A stretch of DNA of 64,000 nt from Propionibacteriaceae bacterium (GCA_016717345.1 JADKFR010000009.1:62001-126000); one strand, 5' to 3'. Positions 1 through 9,812 are shown, counted from the stretch's first letter. Notes: generated by a model not told the origin, from the sequence alone. Translations and numbers: made by a program.

Positions 1-798
1 GGCCACCAGATCGTGGGTGCCGAACCACACCTCGCGCCACTACGTCTGGCTCCCCGGATGGCTGCCCCCGCGGTCTCGCCCGCGACGGCTCCCGAACCAC
101 CCGAAGGGCCCGACCAGGCAGCCCTGTGGCAGGCGGTGGACAACGACAACCTGGTGGCGGCCCACGCGGTGATCACTACCTACCTGGAGTGGCTGTTCGG
201 CTCCGAGCGGTATCTTGCCCGCGACCGGCTGCGCCCCGCCGAGACGGTGATCAGTGAATTCGCCGTTGAGTTCGCACCACCCCAACGGCAGCAGGTGGAG
301 CAGTTGGCGCTGCGCCACCGCTCCCGCCACGCCGGCCTGGTGAACCGTTACCAGGCCCTGGTGCACCTGGAGACGATGCTGCAGGCGTTGTTCGAGGCGA
401 TCGGCTCGCCGCGGCGCCGGCGGAATCTGGACGATCTGCTGAACCACATCGAACTCAACCGCAGCCGGGCGCTCACCCTGCACGAGGCGGCCGCCTACCT
501 GGCCGTCTCCCCCAGCCACCTGTCGAAGAAATTCAAGGCCGCGACCGGAAAGAACTTCGTCACCTACGTCACGGAAAAGCGGGTGGAACGCGCGCGGCTG
601 ATGTTAGCCTGTACCGAGATGCCAATCCTGAAGATAGCGGTCGAACTGGATTTCCATCAGGTCAACTACTTCTCCCGGGTATTCAAGGCCAGCACCGGCG
701 TTTCCCCCACCGAGTACCGACGCGAGTTCTCCGGGCACCACGACGGAGGCAGCCGTGCAACGATTCCGGGTGGCCACTACGATCTACTACGGGCTTGA
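1..798 (+). CDS. pocR: AraC-family regulator, PocR-like, 5' end outside window
   Basis: This is the C-terminal part of a transcription activator with two helix-turn-helix motifs of the AraC/XylS type, in the last ~100 residues (LHEAAAYLAVSPSHLSKKF and the later ILKIAVELDFHQVNYFSRVF). The reading frame is open to base 1, so the N-terminal sensory domain is probably cut off by the window edge; the first in-window ATG/GTG need not be the real start. Its position directly before pduQ and a diol dehydratase operon makes it the likely activator of the locus, as PocR is in enteric bacteria. It overlaps pduQ by 44 bp, so the two are probably co-transcribed. The gene name rests on context plus HTH type; the domain that would sense propanediol is not visible. 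Confidence 0.8.
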   Translation, partial: GHQIVGAEPHLAPLRLAPRMAAPAVSPATAPEPPEGPDQAALWQAVDNDNLVAAHAVITTYLEWLFGSERYLARDRLRPAETVISEFAVEFAPPQRQQVEQLALRHRSRHAGLVNRYQALVHLETMLQALFEAIGSPRRRRNLDDLLNHIELNRSRALTLHEAAAYLAVSPSHLSKKFKAATGKNFVTYVTEKRVERARLMLACTEMPILKIAVELDFHQVNYFSRVFKASTGVSPTEYRREFSGHHDGGSRATIPGGHYDLLRA

Positions 799-1885
799 CT
801 CTCTGGCCCTGCTGAAGCAGTTGGCCGGGTGTCGGGTGCTCGTGGTCACCGACGCGTTCATGGCCACCACCGACCTCATGGCCCAGGTCCGCCAGTCGCT
901 GGCCGGGGCCGAGGTCCGAGTCTTCGACCGGGTCGAACCGAACCCGAGCATCGACCTCATCAGCACCGGCTTCGGCGTCCTGCTGGAGTTCGAGCCCCAG
1001 GCCATCGTCGCCCTCGGCGGCGGCTCCCCCATCGACACGGCCAAGGCGGTCTACAAGATCGCCATCGAACAGGGACGCCGGCCCGACCGGGGGTTCATCG
1101 TCATCCCGACCACCAGCGGCTCGGGCTCGGAGGTCACATCGTTCTCGGTCATCACCGACCTGAAGAACCACACCAAGTTGCCACTGACAAGCGAAGACAT
1201 GCTGCCCGACATCGCGATCCTCGACCCCGAGGCGGTGCGGACGGCCCCTGCGAAGATCACCGCCGACACCGGCATGGACGCCTGCTCCCACGCGCTGGAG
1301 GCCTATGTCGCCACGGGCGCCAGTGACTTCTCCGACGCCATGGCCGAGAAGGCAGCCCACCTGATCTTCGAGTGGCTGCCGCGGGCCTTCGCCGACGGCA
1401 GCGACCTGATCGCCCGGGAGCGGATGCACAACGCGTCCTGCCTGGCTGGGCTGGCGTTCGAGAACGCCGGGCTGGGCATCGTCCATAGCCTCTCTCACGC
1501 CCTCGGCGGCAGTTTCGGCGCCCCTCACGGCCGGCTGAACGCGATGCTGCTCCCACACGTCCTGGAGTTCAACTGCGGGACGCTGGGGTTCAGCCCGTCC
1601 GCGCTGTCGCCGGTGGCACGCCGCTACGCCCGGCTGGCCACCCGCATCGAGGTGAACGCCGGCACCGACCGGGCCCGGGTCGTGGGCCTGATTGCCGCCG
1701 TCCGCAGGCTGAACGCCACGCTGGGGATGCCGAAGCGGATCACCGAGCTGGGCGTCGATCGGCGCAGTTACCTCACCGCCGTCCCCACCCTGGCCCACAC
1801 CGCCTTGGCCGACTTCTGCACCGCGGGCAATCCCGTCCCCGTCGACGCCGCGATCTTGGAGAAGTTGCTGCTGAAGGTCGCCTGA
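755..1885 (+). CDS. pduQ: Iron-dependent 1-propanol dehydrogenase PduQ
   Basis: A type III iron-containing alcohol dehydrogenase of 376 residues, the usual length. It shows the nucleotide-binding GGGSPIDTAKA near residue 87, the family signature DTGMDACSHALEAY near 170, and metal-ligand histidines in HSLSHALGG and PHGRLNAML (about 243-265). In Pdu microcompartments this enzyme reduces propionaldehyde to 1-propanol and regenerates NAD+ for PduP inside the shell. The GTG start is supported by GGAGG six bases upstream; it lies inside the end of the regulator gene. The stop falls 7 bp before the converging pduV/eutP remnant. Confidence 0.9.
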   Translation: MQRFRVATTIYYGLDSLALLKQLAGCRVLVVTDAFMATTDLMAQVRQSLAGAEVRVFDRVEPNPSIDLISTGFGVLLEFEPQAIVALGGGSPIDTAKAVYKIAIEQGRRPDRGFIVIPTTSGSGSEVTSFSVITDLKNHTKLPLTSEDMLPDIAILDPEAVRTAPAKITADTGMDACSHALEAYVATGASDFSDAMAEKAAHLIFEWLPRAFADGSDLIARERMHNASCLAGLAFENAGLGIVHSLSHALGGSFGAPHGRLNAMLLPHVLEFNCGTLGFSPSALSPVARRYARLATRIEVNAGTDRARVVGLIAAVRRLNATLGMPKRITELGVDRRSYLTAVPTLAHTALADFCTAGNPVPVDAAILEKLLLKVA

Positions 1886-1892
1886 CCAGGGG

Positions 1893-2347
1893 TTATCCCG
1901 TCAGGCCGGCGGTGCCCGGGTCGCCGCGGTCCAGGCGCGGCAGCAGGCCGGCGAAGCCCTCGCCGGTGAGCGAACTGATCTCGGCCACCTCGCACGCGCA
2001 GGCCAGAGCCAGGAAGTCCCGGGCGCGCTGGATCTCCTCCGGGCTCGCGATGTCGATCTTGCTGATGATCCCCAGCACCGGCTTGGTGAAGAAGGTGGCG
2101 AAGCCCGGGGGATCTTGGTTTCGGAGGCGGTGGCCGACTGGAACATCAGGACGAGGTCGGCGTCATAGCTGGTCAGGAGCAGCGCCCGGTTGAAGCGTCC
2201 GTGCTCGAGGTACTCCCCCGGCGTGTCCAGCACGCCGTCGGCGAGGTAGACGGTCTGGGTCTTGGCGTAGGCGGCGTCGACGTTGGAGAGTCGCTGGCGG
2301 AAGGTGGTCTTGCCGGAGCCGATGGCCCCCAGCAACATCAGCCTCAC
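1893..2347 (-). pseudogene. pduV: PduV/EutP-type small GTPase, frameshifted
   Basis: The first part encodes a P-loop (MLLGAIGSGKTTFRQRL) and the switch region around YLADGVLDTPGEYLEHGRF typical of EutP/PduV, a Ras-like GTPase family linked to microcompartments. The frame is lost near 2105, within a run of C and G, and resumes in another frame with VLGIISKIDIASPEEIQRAR, the guanine-specificity segment, up to the stop at 1893. A single indel therefore separates two halves of one ~150-residue protein. The GTG start at 2347 overlaps the pduU stop by four bases (GTGA), which suggests translational coupling. It may be a real pseudogene or one sequencing error. Confidence 0.8.
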
Positions 2348-2688
2348 GTTTTGGTGACTTCGGTGATCGCGAAGCCCAGTACCCGCTCCAAGGTGGCGAC
2401 GATGTCCTGCAGCGCCGACTCGACCTCCGACAAGGTGCCCACCAGCAGCAGCGAACCCGAGAAGCGATCCACGAAACCGATCTCCACGCCGGAGGCCTTG
2501 GTGGCCGCGTCGGCGGCGATGATGGCGGCCGCGCTGGGGGTGATGGTGAGGACCCCGAGGGCGCCGTGGGTGGTCGCCAAGCCGAGCTTGGCGTAGAGCC
2601 GGGGGTCGGGGTTGGCGATGATGTGGGCCAAGGTGACCTGCTTGCCGGGGACGAATTCCTGGATGATCCGCTGCTTGACCTCTTTCAT
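2344..2688 (-). CDS. pduU: Microcompartment shell protein PduU (permuted BMC domain)
   Basis: The protein of 114 residues matches PduU/EutS: a short N-terminal segment with [18 protein letters not shown], then [16 protein letters not shown] BMC core (here [19 protein letters not shown]) and [14 protein letters not shown]. PduU forms hexamers with a circularly permuted BMC fold and a beta-barrel cap over the pore. The ATG at 2688 is preferred over the one at 2718 because GGAGG stands five bases before it and the resulting length equals the family norm. It is divergent from the main shell and enzyme operon and coupled to pduV. Confidence 0.9.
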   Translation of the reverse strand: MKEVKQRIIQEFVPGKQVTLAHIIANPDPRLYAKLGLATTHGALGVLTITPSAAAIIAADAATKASGVEIGFVDRFSGSLLLVGTLSEVESALQDIVATLERVLGFAITEVTKT

Positions 2689-2808
2689 GCCCACCTCCCC
2701 ACCAGTCGCCTCCGCCATCGTTCTTGCCCGACAGCGCGCTTGTCAATGCCGATCGCGCAACTGTTCCCCGACCTGCACGATTTGGTGATCGCAGGTGCAC
2801 AAATTGGT

Positions 2809-2837
2809 TTGTCAGCATCTTTCTTTCGCTCGATAAA
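2809..2837 (+). promoter_or_regulatory. Sigma-70-like promoter of the main pdu operon
   Basis: TTGTCA at 2809-2814 and GATAAA at 2832-2837 are separated by exactly 17 bases, a good match to a vegetative promoter. It lies in the 269-bp divergent region between pduU and the pduA-type gene, which is visibly richer in A and T than its surroundings. About 120 bases of untranslated leader would precede the shell gene at 2958. No cobalamin-riboswitch signature was seen in this leader. Control by the PocR-like regulator is inferred. Confidence 0.55.
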
Positions 2838-2957
2838 TGCCCTTCGAAGCCGCATTTCTGCAGGGCATTGGAGCTTAGTCTGGCGTTTGCAATGGCCATG
2901 GGCACGCCCGAGTTCCGTGGCCGAAGAAACCCGTCGTCTGATGCGAGGAGTAGGTCA

Positions 2958-3233
2958 ATGCAAGAAGCTCTCGGGATGGTGGAGACGAAGGGTTTCGTCG
3001 CCGCTGTTGAAGCTGCCGACGCGATGGTGAAGTCAGCCAACGTCGTGCTCATCGGAAGCCAGCGGGTCGGTTCCGGCCTGGTGACGATCCTGGTCCGCGG
3101 CGATGTGGGTGCGGTCAAGGCCGCCACCGACGCCGGCGCGGTCGCCGCCCAGAACGTGGGCGAACTTGTCTCCGTCCATGTCATCCCACGTCCGCATTCC
3201 GACGTGGAGAAGATTCTCCCCCAGGCCCAGTGA
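2958..3233 (+). CDS. pduA: BMC-H shell protein PduA/PduJ type
   Basis: A 91-residue single-BMC-domain protein ([18 protein letters not shown], then [17 protein letters not shown] and [15 protein letters not shown]). Such proteins form the hexameric tiles of the microcompartment shell with a pore for substrate passage. The ATG at 2958 is chosen because GAGGAG lies seven bases upstream and the family starts here; a longer open frame upstream has no BMC similarity. It is the first gene of the operon and is closely similar to the second BMC-H gene at 9535. Confidence 0.92.
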   Translation: MQEALGMVETKGFVAAVEAADAMVKSANVVLIGSQRVGSGLVTILVRGDVGAVKAATDAGAVAAQNVGELVSVHVIPRPHSDVEKILPQAQ

Positions 3234-3245
3234 GTGGTGACTGAC

Positions 3246-4028
3246 ATGGCAAATGATGAATTGATGAACCAGGTCATGGCTGCGGTCATGAAGAAGCTGG
3301 AGGCCCCCGCCGCGGCCGCCGCCCCGGCCGGAGCGCGTCCGGCGACCACCGAGTACGTGGGCTGCAACCCACTGGGCGACACGATCGGGCTGGTGATCGC
3401 CAACGTCGATCCGCAGGTCCACGCCCTGATGAAGATCGACCCGAAGTACAAGTCGATCGGCATCCTGGGAGCCCGCACCGGCGCCGGTCCGCACATCTTC
3501 GCCGCCGACGAGGCGGTCAAGGCGACGAACACCGAGATCGTCACGATCGAGTTGCCGCGCGACACCAAGGGTGGCGCCGGTCACGGCTCGTTGATCATCT
3601 TCGGCTCCGAGGACGTCTCCGACGCCCGCCGGGCAGTCGAGGTGGCACTGGGCGAGCTGAACCGGACCTTCGGTGACGTGTACGCCAACGATGCCGGGCA
3701 CCTGGAGTTCCAGTACACCGCGCGCGCCTCCTACGCCCTCAACAAGGCGTTCAACGCCCCGCTCGGCAAGTCGTTCGGCATCACGGTCGGCGCTCCCGCG
3801 GCGATCGGTGTGGTCCTGGCCGACACCGCCGTCAAGGCCTCCACGATCGACGTCATCGGCTACGCCAGCCCGGCCGCCGGCACCAGCTACTCCAACGAGG
3901 TCATCTCGTTCTTCAGTGGCGATTCCGGCGCCGTCCGCCAAGCGATCATCGCTGCCCGTGAGGTCGGACGCCAGTTGCTCGGCGCCATGGGCGCGTACCC
4001 CGAATCCGTCACCACGCCCTACATCTGA
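3246..4028 (+). CDS. pduB: Tandem-BMC shell protein PduB
   Basis: The protein of about 260 residues has two fused BMC domains, with the strongly conserved ILGARTGAGPHIFAADEAVK near residue 80 and ELPRDTKGGAGHGSLIIFG near 115. PduB forms pseudohexameric trimers, a major shell component. The N-terminal ~17 residues (NDELMNQVMAAVMKKLE) form an amphipathic helix that, by analogy with known PduB, links shell and cargo. In-frame GTG codons at 3234 and 3237 are alternative starts; ATG 3246 matches the family N-terminus best. It follows pduA immediately. Confidence 0.92.
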   Translation: MANDELMNQVMAAVMKKLEAPAAAAAPAGARPATTEYVGCNPLGDTIGLVIANVDPQVHALMKIDPKYKSIGILGARTGAGPHIFAADEAVKATNTEIVTIELPRDTKGGAGHGSLIIFGSEDVSDARRAVEVALGELNRTFGDVYANDAGHLEFQYTARASYALNKAFNAPLGKSFGITVGAPAAIGVVLADTAVKASTIDVIGYASPAAGTSYSNEVISFFSGDSGAVRQAIIAAREVGRQLLGAMGAYPESVTTPYI

Positions 4029-4041
4029 GACGGGAACCAGC

Positions 4042-5703
4042 GTGAAATCAAAGCGTTTCGAGGCGCTTGACGCCAGACCCGTCAACCAGGACGGGTACGT
4101 CACCGAATGGCCTGAGGTCGGACTCATGGCCATGAACAGCCCGAACGACCCCAAGCCGTCGATCCGCATCGAGGCTGGCAAGGTCGTCGAGCTCGACGGC
4201 AAGCAGCGTGCCGACTTCGACATGATCGACACCTTCATCGCCGACTACGGCATTCGGCTGGACAACGCCGAGGCGGTCTGCAAGATGGACTCCCTCGACC
4301 TGGCCCGCAAGCTCGTGGACATCAACGTCCCGCGCGCCGAGGTGGTCAAGCTGACCACGTCCATGACCCCGGCGAAGATCACCGAGGTCGTCGGCACGAT
4401 GACGGTGCTGGAAATGATGATGGCCGTGGCCAAGATGCGGGCCCGGCTGACACCGGCCAACCAGTGCCACGTCACCAACCTGAAGGACAACCCGGTTCAG
4501 ATCGCCGCCGACGCGGCCGAGGCCTCCCTGCGCGGCTTCGCCGAAGAGGAGACCACGGTCGGGATCGGGCGCTACGCGCCGTTCAACGCGATGGCCATCA
4601 TGGTCGGCGCGCAGGTCGGACGTCCCGGCATCCTCACCCAGTGCGCGGTCGAAGAGGCCACCGAACTCAACCTGGGCATGCGCGGCTTCACTGCGTATGC
4701 CGAAACCGTCTCCGTCTACGGCACCGAAGCCGTGTTCATGGACGGCGACGACACCCCGTGGTCGAAGGCGTTCCTGGCCTCCTGCTACGCGTCCCGCGGG
4801 TTGAAGATGCGGTTCACCTCCGGTACCGGCTCCGAGGTCCAGATGGGCTACGCCGAAGGCAAGTCCATGCTGTACCTGGAATCCCGCTGCATCTACATCA
4901 CCAAGGCCGCCGGCTCCCAGGGCATCCAGAACGGTTCGGTCTCCTGCGTCGGCGTCCCCGCCGCCGTCCCGGGTGGCATTCGCGCCATCCTCGCCGAGAA
5001 CCTGATCGCGATGGCGCTCGACCTGGAATGCGCGTCGTCGAACGACCAGACCTTCACCCACTCCGACCTTCGTCGGGTGGCCAGGTCGCTGATGCAGTTC
5101 GTGCCCGGCACCGACTTCATCTGCTCGGGCTACTCCGCCACGCCCAACTACGACAACATGTTCGCCGGCTCGAACTGGGACGCCGACGACTACGACGACT
5201 GGCTGATCATCCAGCGCGACCTCAAGGTCGACGGTGGCCTGGTACCGGTTCTCGAAGCGGACGTGGTCGCGGCTCGGAACAAGGCAGCCAAGGCCCTGCA
5301 GGCGGTGTTCAAGAACCTCGGCCTGACCGAGATCACCGACGCCGAGGTCGAAGCCGCCACCTATGCCCGCGGTTCGCAGGACATGCCGGCCCGCAACGTG
5401 GTGGAGGACCTCAAGTCCGCCGAGGACATGATGAAGCGCGGAACGACCGGCGTGGACATCGTCAAAGCGCTCTCCAAGGGTGGTTATGAGGATGTCGCGG
5501 CAGCGGTGTTCGGCATGCTCAAGCAGCGGGTCGCAGGTGACTACCTGCACACGTCCGCCATCCTCACCCGTGACTTCGAGGTGATCTCGGCGGTCAACCA
5601 GCCCAACGATTACCGCGGGCCGCAGACCGGCTACCAGATCTCCGACGAGAAGTGGGCGATCCTGCAGAACATCCGCCAGGCGATCAGCCCCGAGAGCATC
5701 TGA
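4042..5703 (+). CDS. pduC: Propanediol dehydratase large subunit PduC
   Basis: This 553-residue protein is the alpha subunit of adenosylcobalamin-dependent diol dehydratase, which turns 1,2-propanediol into propionaldehyde (or glycerol into 3-hydroxypropionaldehyde). The family pattern is continuous from the start ([17 protein letters not shown]) through [38 protein letters not shown] and [19 protein letters not shown]. Length equals that of known PduC and no frame problem is seen. It starts with GTG at 4042, 13 bases after pduB. It works with the two smaller subunits that follow directly. Confidence 0.95.
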   Translation: MKSKRFEALDARPVNQDGYVTEWPEVGLMAMNSPNDPKPSIRIEAGKVVELDGKQRADFDMIDTFIADYGIRLDNAEAVCKMDSLDLARKLVDINVPRAEVVKLTTSMTPAKITEVVGTMTVLEMMMAVAKMRARLTPANQCHVTNLKDNPVQIAADAAEASLRGFAEEETTVGIGRYAPFNAMAIMVGAQVGRPGILTQCAVEEATELNLGMRGFTAYAETVSVYGTEAVFMDGDDTPWSKAFLASCYASRGLKMRFTSGTGSEVQMGYAEGKSMLYLESRCIYITKAAGSQGIQNGSVSCVGVPAAVPGGIRAILAENLIAMALDLECASSNDQTFTHSDLRRVARSLMQFVPGTDFICSGYSATPNYDNMFAGSNWDADDYDDWLIIQRDLKVDGGLVPVLEADVVAARNKAAKALQAVFKNLGLTEITDAEVEAATYARGSQDMPARNVVEDLKSAEDMMKRGTTGVDIVKALSKGGYEDVAAAVFGMLKQRVAGDYLHTSAILTRDFEVISAVNQPNDYRGPQTGYQISDEKWAILQNIRQAISPESI

Positions 5704-5713
5704 GGTGATGACG

Positions 5714-6373
5714 ATGGACGAAAAGACGCTCAAGGGCATCATCGAAGAGGTCATGAAGGAGATGGCACTGGTCGGAGCCGCGGCTCCGGCGGGCAAGCCG
5801 GCCGGGCGCTCCGAGCACGGCACCACCACGTTGATGATCAGCGAGGGCGGCCAGGCTGAGCGGGGTACCAACCCCCGCGAGGTGGTCATCGCGTTGGCCC
5901 CCGCCTTCGGCGGGAAGCAGACCCAGACCATCATCGGCCTCCCGCACGACCAGGTGCTGAAGGAGATCTGCGCCGGGATCGAGGAGGAGGGGTTGAGCCA
6001 CCGCATCATCCGCTCCTTCAAGACCGCCGACGTCGGCTTCATCGCGCACGAGGCGGCGAAGCTGTCCGGCTCCGGCATCGGGATCGGCATCCAGTCCCGC
6101 GGCACCACGGTGATCCACCAGAAGGATCTGCCGCCGCTGTCGAACCTGGAGCTGTTCAGCCAGTCCCCACTGATCGACCTGGAAACCTTCCGGGCGATCG
6201 GCAAGAACGCGGCCAAGTACGCCAAGGGCGAATCGCCCAGCCCCGTGCCCGTCCGCAACGACCAGATGGCCCGGCCCAAGTACCAGGCCATCGCCGCGCT
6301 GCTCCACATCAAGGAGACGCAGCTGCTCGACCCCCAGAAGAAGACCCAGGAACTCCGGGTCGATTACCGGTAG
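5714..6373 (+). CDS. pduD: Propanediol dehydratase medium subunit PduD
   Basis: The beta subunit of diol dehydratase, about 219 residues. The stretch [20 protein letters not shown] and the segment [20 protein letters not shown] match the family and lie in the part that helps bind cobalamin. The N-terminal helix [17 protein letters not shown] is the kind of extension that directs PduD into the microcompartment lumen. ATG 5714 is preferred since GAGG stands eight bases upstream; ATG 5708 is too close to it. The gene follows pduC after a few bases. Confidence 0.93.
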   Translation: MDEKTLKGIIEEVMKEMALVGAAAPAGKPAGRSEHGTTTLMISEGGQAERGTNPREVVIALAPAFGGKQTQTIIGLPHDQVLKEICAGIEEEGLSHRIIRSFKTADVGFIAHEAAKLSGSGIGIGIQSRGTTVIHQKDLPPLSNLELFSQSPLIDLETFRAIGKNAAKYAKGESPSPVPVRNDQMARPKYQAIAALLHIKETQLLDPQKKTQELRVDYR

Positions 6374-6385
6374 GAGGTGACCAAC

Positions 6386-6898
6386 ATGGATCAGGAACAA
6401 CTCATTCGGCAGATCATGGCCGAGGTCATGGCGAACCTTGGCAAGGACAGCGTGACCTTCCAGAAGAAGTCGCCCACCCCGGGCGGCAGCATCGGGCGCG
6501 ACCAGTACCCCCTGGGCGAGAAGATGCCCGACAAGGTCAAGTCGGCCACGGGCAAGGTGTTGGCCGACTTCACCCTCGACAAGGTGAAGAGCGGTGAACT
6601 CAAGGCCGAGGATTTCCGGATCGCTCCGGAAACCCTGGAGATGCAGGCCCAGGTCGCCGAGTCGGTCGACCGCGACAACCTGGCGCGCAACATGCGCCGG
6701 GCGGCCGAACTCATCGCCGTCCCGGACGACCAGCTGTTGAGCGTATACAACGCCCTGCGCCCGTACCGCTCGACCAAGGCCGAGCTGTACGGAATCGCGG
6801 ACGAGCTCGAACAGAAGTACCAGTGCAAGGTCAACGCCGCCTTCATTCGCGAGGCTGCTGACGTGTACGAGAAGCGGGGACGCCTCAAGGTCGACTGA
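6386..6898 (+). CDS. pduE: Propanediol dehydratase small subunit PduE
   Basis: The gamma subunit of diol dehydratase, 170 residues. Recognisable blocks are YPLGEKMPDKVKSATGK, LARNMRRAAELIAVPDD and VYNALRPYRSTKAELYGIAD, conserved in PduE/DhaE. The first 17 residues (MDQEQLIRQIMAEVMAN) repeat the helix seen at the front of PduB and PduD and may also act as a lumen-targeting signal. GGAGG at 6373-6377, eight bases before ATG 6386, fixes the start. Intact and coupled to pduD. Confidence 0.92.
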   Translation: MDQEQLIRQIMAEVMANLGKDSVTFQKKSPTPGGSIGRDQYPLGEKMPDKVKSATGKVLADFTLDKVKSGELKAEDFRIAPETLEMQAQVAESVDRDNLARNMRRAAELIAVPDDQLLSVYNALRPYRSTKAELYGIADELEQKYQCKVNAAFIREAADVYEKRGRLKVD

Positions 6899-6942
6899 CG
6901 ACCCCAGCACACCCGATCCGGCACCGTACAGGGACGCAGCCA

Positions 6943-8752
6943 ATGGGCCTGATCGCCAGATCGACATCGGTAACGCCACCACCGAGGTGGCGCTCGCGGA
7001 GCCTCGCCGGGCCGGCCCCGGTGTTCATCGCGTCCTCGATCGTCCCGACCACCGGGATCAAGGGCACGTCCCAGAACACCCAGGGCGTCTTCCAGGCGCT
7101 CACCGTCGCCCTGCGCGCCGGGCGGTCGCTCTCCGAGCTGGACCGGATCCGGATCAACGAGGCCGCGCCGGTGATCGGCGACGTGGCCATGGAGACCATC
7201 ACCGAGACGATCATCACCGAATCGACGATGATCGGGCACAATCCGGCCACCCCCGGCGGCCTGGGGATCGGGGTCGGCACCACCATCGAGATCGGCGACC
7301 TGGCCGGGCCGCACCCCGGTCGCTACATCGTGGTGGCCGATCGCAGCCACGATTTCGAGGAGGTGGCCGCGGCGATCAACGCGGCTGCCGACCGGGTCCA
7401 GCTCACCGGCGCGATCCTGCAGCGCGACGACGGCGTGCTGGTGCACAACCGCCTGCGGCACCCCATACCGATCATCGACGAGGTCGCACTGATCGACAAG
7501 GTGCCGCTCGGCATGCTGGCCGCCATCGAGGTGGCCGAGGTCGGCCGGATCATCGAGACCCTGTCCAACCCGTTCGGCATCGCCACCCTGTTCGGGCTCA
7601 GCTCCGAGGACACCAAGCTGGTCGTTCCGATGGCCCGTTCCCTGGTCGGCAACCGCTCGGCCGTCGTCATCAAGACCCCCAAGGGCGACGTCCACGAACG
7701 GCGGATCCCGGCCGGCAGCCTGCGCTTCATCGGCGCGGTCAACTCGGTCGAGGTGAACGTCGACCGGGGCGCCGAGGAGATCATGCGCGGCGCCCAGACG
7801 GTGGGCGCCATCAGCGACATCAAGGGGGAGCCGGGCACCAACGTCGGCGGCATGCTCGAGAAGGTCCGCGTCGTGATGGGCCGGCTCACCGACCGCGACC
7901 CGTCCGAGATCCAGGTGACCGACCTGCTCGCGGTCGACACCGAAGTCCCCCAGAAGGTGGTCGGCGGCCTGGCCGACGAGTTCTCGATGGAAGCCGCCGT
8001 CGGAATCGCCGCCATGGTGAAGGCCGACCGGCTGCAGATGCAGCGGATCGCCCACGACATGACGGCCCAGTTCGGCATCCCCGTCGAGGTCGGCGGCGTC
8101 GAGGCCGACATGGCCGTCCGCGGCGCCCTCACAACTCCCGGATCGTCGATCCCGATTGCGATCCTCGACATGGGTGCCGGTTCCACCGACGCCTCGGTGC
8201 TGCACCGCGACGGTACCGGCCGCTCCGTCCATCTGGCCGGAGCCGGCAACATGGTCACCCTGATGATCCAGTCCGAACTGGGCCTGGACACCTTCGACAC
8301 CGCCGAGAACGTCAAGCGCTACCCGCTGGCGCGGGTGGAGACGCTCTTCCACGTCCGCCACGAGGACGGCACCGTGGAGTTCTTCGACACTCCGCTGCCG
8401 CCACAGGTGTTCGCCCGGACCGTGGTGCTGCACCCCGAGGGCATGATCCCGCTCGACATCCGCAAGCCGCTGGAACTGATCCGGCAGGTCCGGATCCGGG
8501 CCAAGGAGCGGGTGTTCGTCACCAACGCGTTGCGCGCGTTGCGCGCGGTCTCCCCCACCCAGAACGTCCGCGATATCGAGTTCGTGGTGCTGGTCGGCGG
8601 CTCGGCGCTCGACTTCGAGATCCCCCAGTTGGTCACCAAGGCCCTGGCCGAGTACCGGGTGGTGGCCGGACGGGCCAACATCCGCGGCACCGAAGGCCCG
8701 CGCAACGCCGTCGCCACCGGCCTGGTGCCTGGCGTGGGAGGCGCAGCGATGA
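6943..8752 (+). pseudogene. pduG: Diol dehydratase reactivase large subunit PduG, with frameshifts at both ends
   Basis: An ATPase of the actin/Hsp70-like DdrA family that exchanges damaged cobalamin in diol dehydratase. The middle (7020-8725, about 570 codons) is one clean frame with PTTGIKGTSQNTQGVFQAL, INEAAPVIGDVAMETITET, and AILDMGAGSTDASVL. The start is broken: ATG at 6943 gives MGLIA, then the phosphate-binding IDIGNATTEVALAE reads in another frame (6960-7003) before the main frame resumes near 7010. At the 3' end an extra C near 8728 shifts the frame; allowing for it, the gene ends LAWEAQR and its TGA at 8750 overlaps the pduH ATG. Without correction the product would lack its nucleotide-binding loop. 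Confidence 0.85.
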
Positions 8753-9110
8753 ACCCGAGCGCCCCACCATCCGCTGCGTCGACGACCAGGTCGACCACAC
8801 CCAGACCGCCGAGGTCCTGCTCGGCATCGAGGAGGAGGGCGTGCCGTTCCGGGTCGAGCGCAGCGACGAACTGAACCCGCTGGCCCTGGCCCACGAGGCC
8901 AGCCTCGAATCCCGGCTTGGAGTCGGGATCGGCGTCAGCCTCGACTTCGTCGTCATCACCACCGAGAAGCTCCCGCAAGGGCGTCCCTATATCGCCCACG
9001 TCCTCAACCACAACGCCGCCACCGACCGAGGGCGGCGCCAACGCCGCCCGGCTGGTCAAACGGCTCCCGCTGCCGACCTGCGCGAGGACGAGGAGCAGCT
9101 CCATGACTGA
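8749..9110 (+). pseudogene. pduH: Diol dehydratase reactivase small subunit PduH, frameshifted
   Basis: The partner of PduG (DdrB type), about 120 residues when read across frames. The centre carries AEVLLGIEEEGVPFRVERS and [17 protein letters not shown], diagnostic of the family. Frame changes are needed near 8765, 9028 and 9072; the tail then reads [14 protein letters not shown] and [11 protein letters not shown] to the TGA at 9108. ATG 8749 overlaps the corrected pduG stop (ATGA) and the corrected stop overlaps the next start, so the original operon was tightly coupled. Either decay or sequence error. Confidence 0.8.
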
Positions 9111-9545
9111 GCCTCGGCACCATCGAGGTGGTCGGCCTGCCGGCCGCCATCGAGGCCGCCGACGTTGCCCTCAAGGCCGCGAACGTGGAACTCATCGGCT
9201 ACGAAGCCACCGACGGCATGGGCATGGTGGCGGTGAAGATCGTCGGCCAGGTGGGAGCCGTCAAGGCCGCCATGGCCGCGGCTCCGTGGCCGCCGCCAAG
9301 GTCACCAAGGTCTTCGCCACCTCGATCATCGCCCGCCCGAGCGACCAGCTCAGGCCCGTCGTCTATCACGGCGACCATCGGACGGGCGGCCCGCCCCGGC
9401 CGCCAAGCCCGCCACGACCAGCCCCCGCCGCCGAGCCGGAGCCCGCCGTCCAAGCGCACCCCCAGCCGCCCCCATCAAGCCGCGCGCCCGCGTCGCCAGC
9501 GCCAAGGCCACCCAAGCCAAGAACGCGAGGAAGCATGAGCGATGA
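9104..9545 (+). pseudogene. pduK: BMC shell protein with basic tail, PduK-like, frameshifted
   Basis: The first 60 residues are a BMC domain ([33 protein letters not shown]) that continues in a second frame as [20 protein letters not shown] third frame then gives a proline-, alanine- and arginine-rich extension ending [14 protein letters not shown] at the TGA in 9543-9545. BMC plus a long C-terminal extension is the PduK layout, though no cysteine cluster is seen in this tail. Frame changes fall near 9115, 9285 and 9375. The corrected end overlaps the next BMC gene by 11 bp. Confidence 0.7.
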
Positions 9546-9812
9546 AGCACTGGGTCTGGTGGAGACCAAGGGCTACGTCGGCGCCATCGAAGCAGCCGAC
9601 GCAATGACCAAGTCGGCGAACGTCGTCCTGGTCGGGTACGAGAAGGTCGGCGCCGGTCTGGTCACCGTGTTGGTACGCGGTGACGTCGGTGCTGTCAATG
9701 CGGCGGTCGCCGCCGGCGCGGCTGCTGCCGGCGCGGTGGGCGAAGTCGTCTGCAAGCACGTCATCCCGCGCCCGCCCCTGACGTCGAGAAGCTGCTGCCC
9801 AAGAAGGCCTGA
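9535..9812 (+). pseudogene. pduJ: BMC-H shell protein PduJ, frameshifted near its C-terminus
   Basis: The single BMC domain ([37 protein letters not shown]) is in one frame for about 80 residues and is very close to the pduA-type protein at 2958. Near 9778 one or two bases are missing, so the expected [10 protein letters not shown] tail lies in another frame and ends at the TGA in 9810-9812; uncorrected, translation runs on into pduL. PduJ is a main shell hexamer and can replace PduA in position-dependent fashion. Confidence 0.8.

Noticed and set aside
683..1798. Long open frame opposite pduQ
   Set aside because: Glycine/arginine/glutamine-rich composition typical of antisense frames in high-GC genes; pduQ on the plus strand has full family motifs.
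2689..2957. Cobalamin riboswitch in front of the B12-dependent operon
   Set aside because: No B12-box-like consensus or matching stem order was found; a plain promoter and a PocR-type regulator explain control.
4048..6312. 754-codon open frame opposite pduC and pduD
   Set aside because: It mirrors the dehydratase genes, has no recognisable domain and repeats of low-complexity residues; a GC-driven shadow.
6391..8433. 680-codon open frame opposite pduE and pduG
   Set aside because: Same reason: antisense to well-supported genes and without motifs.
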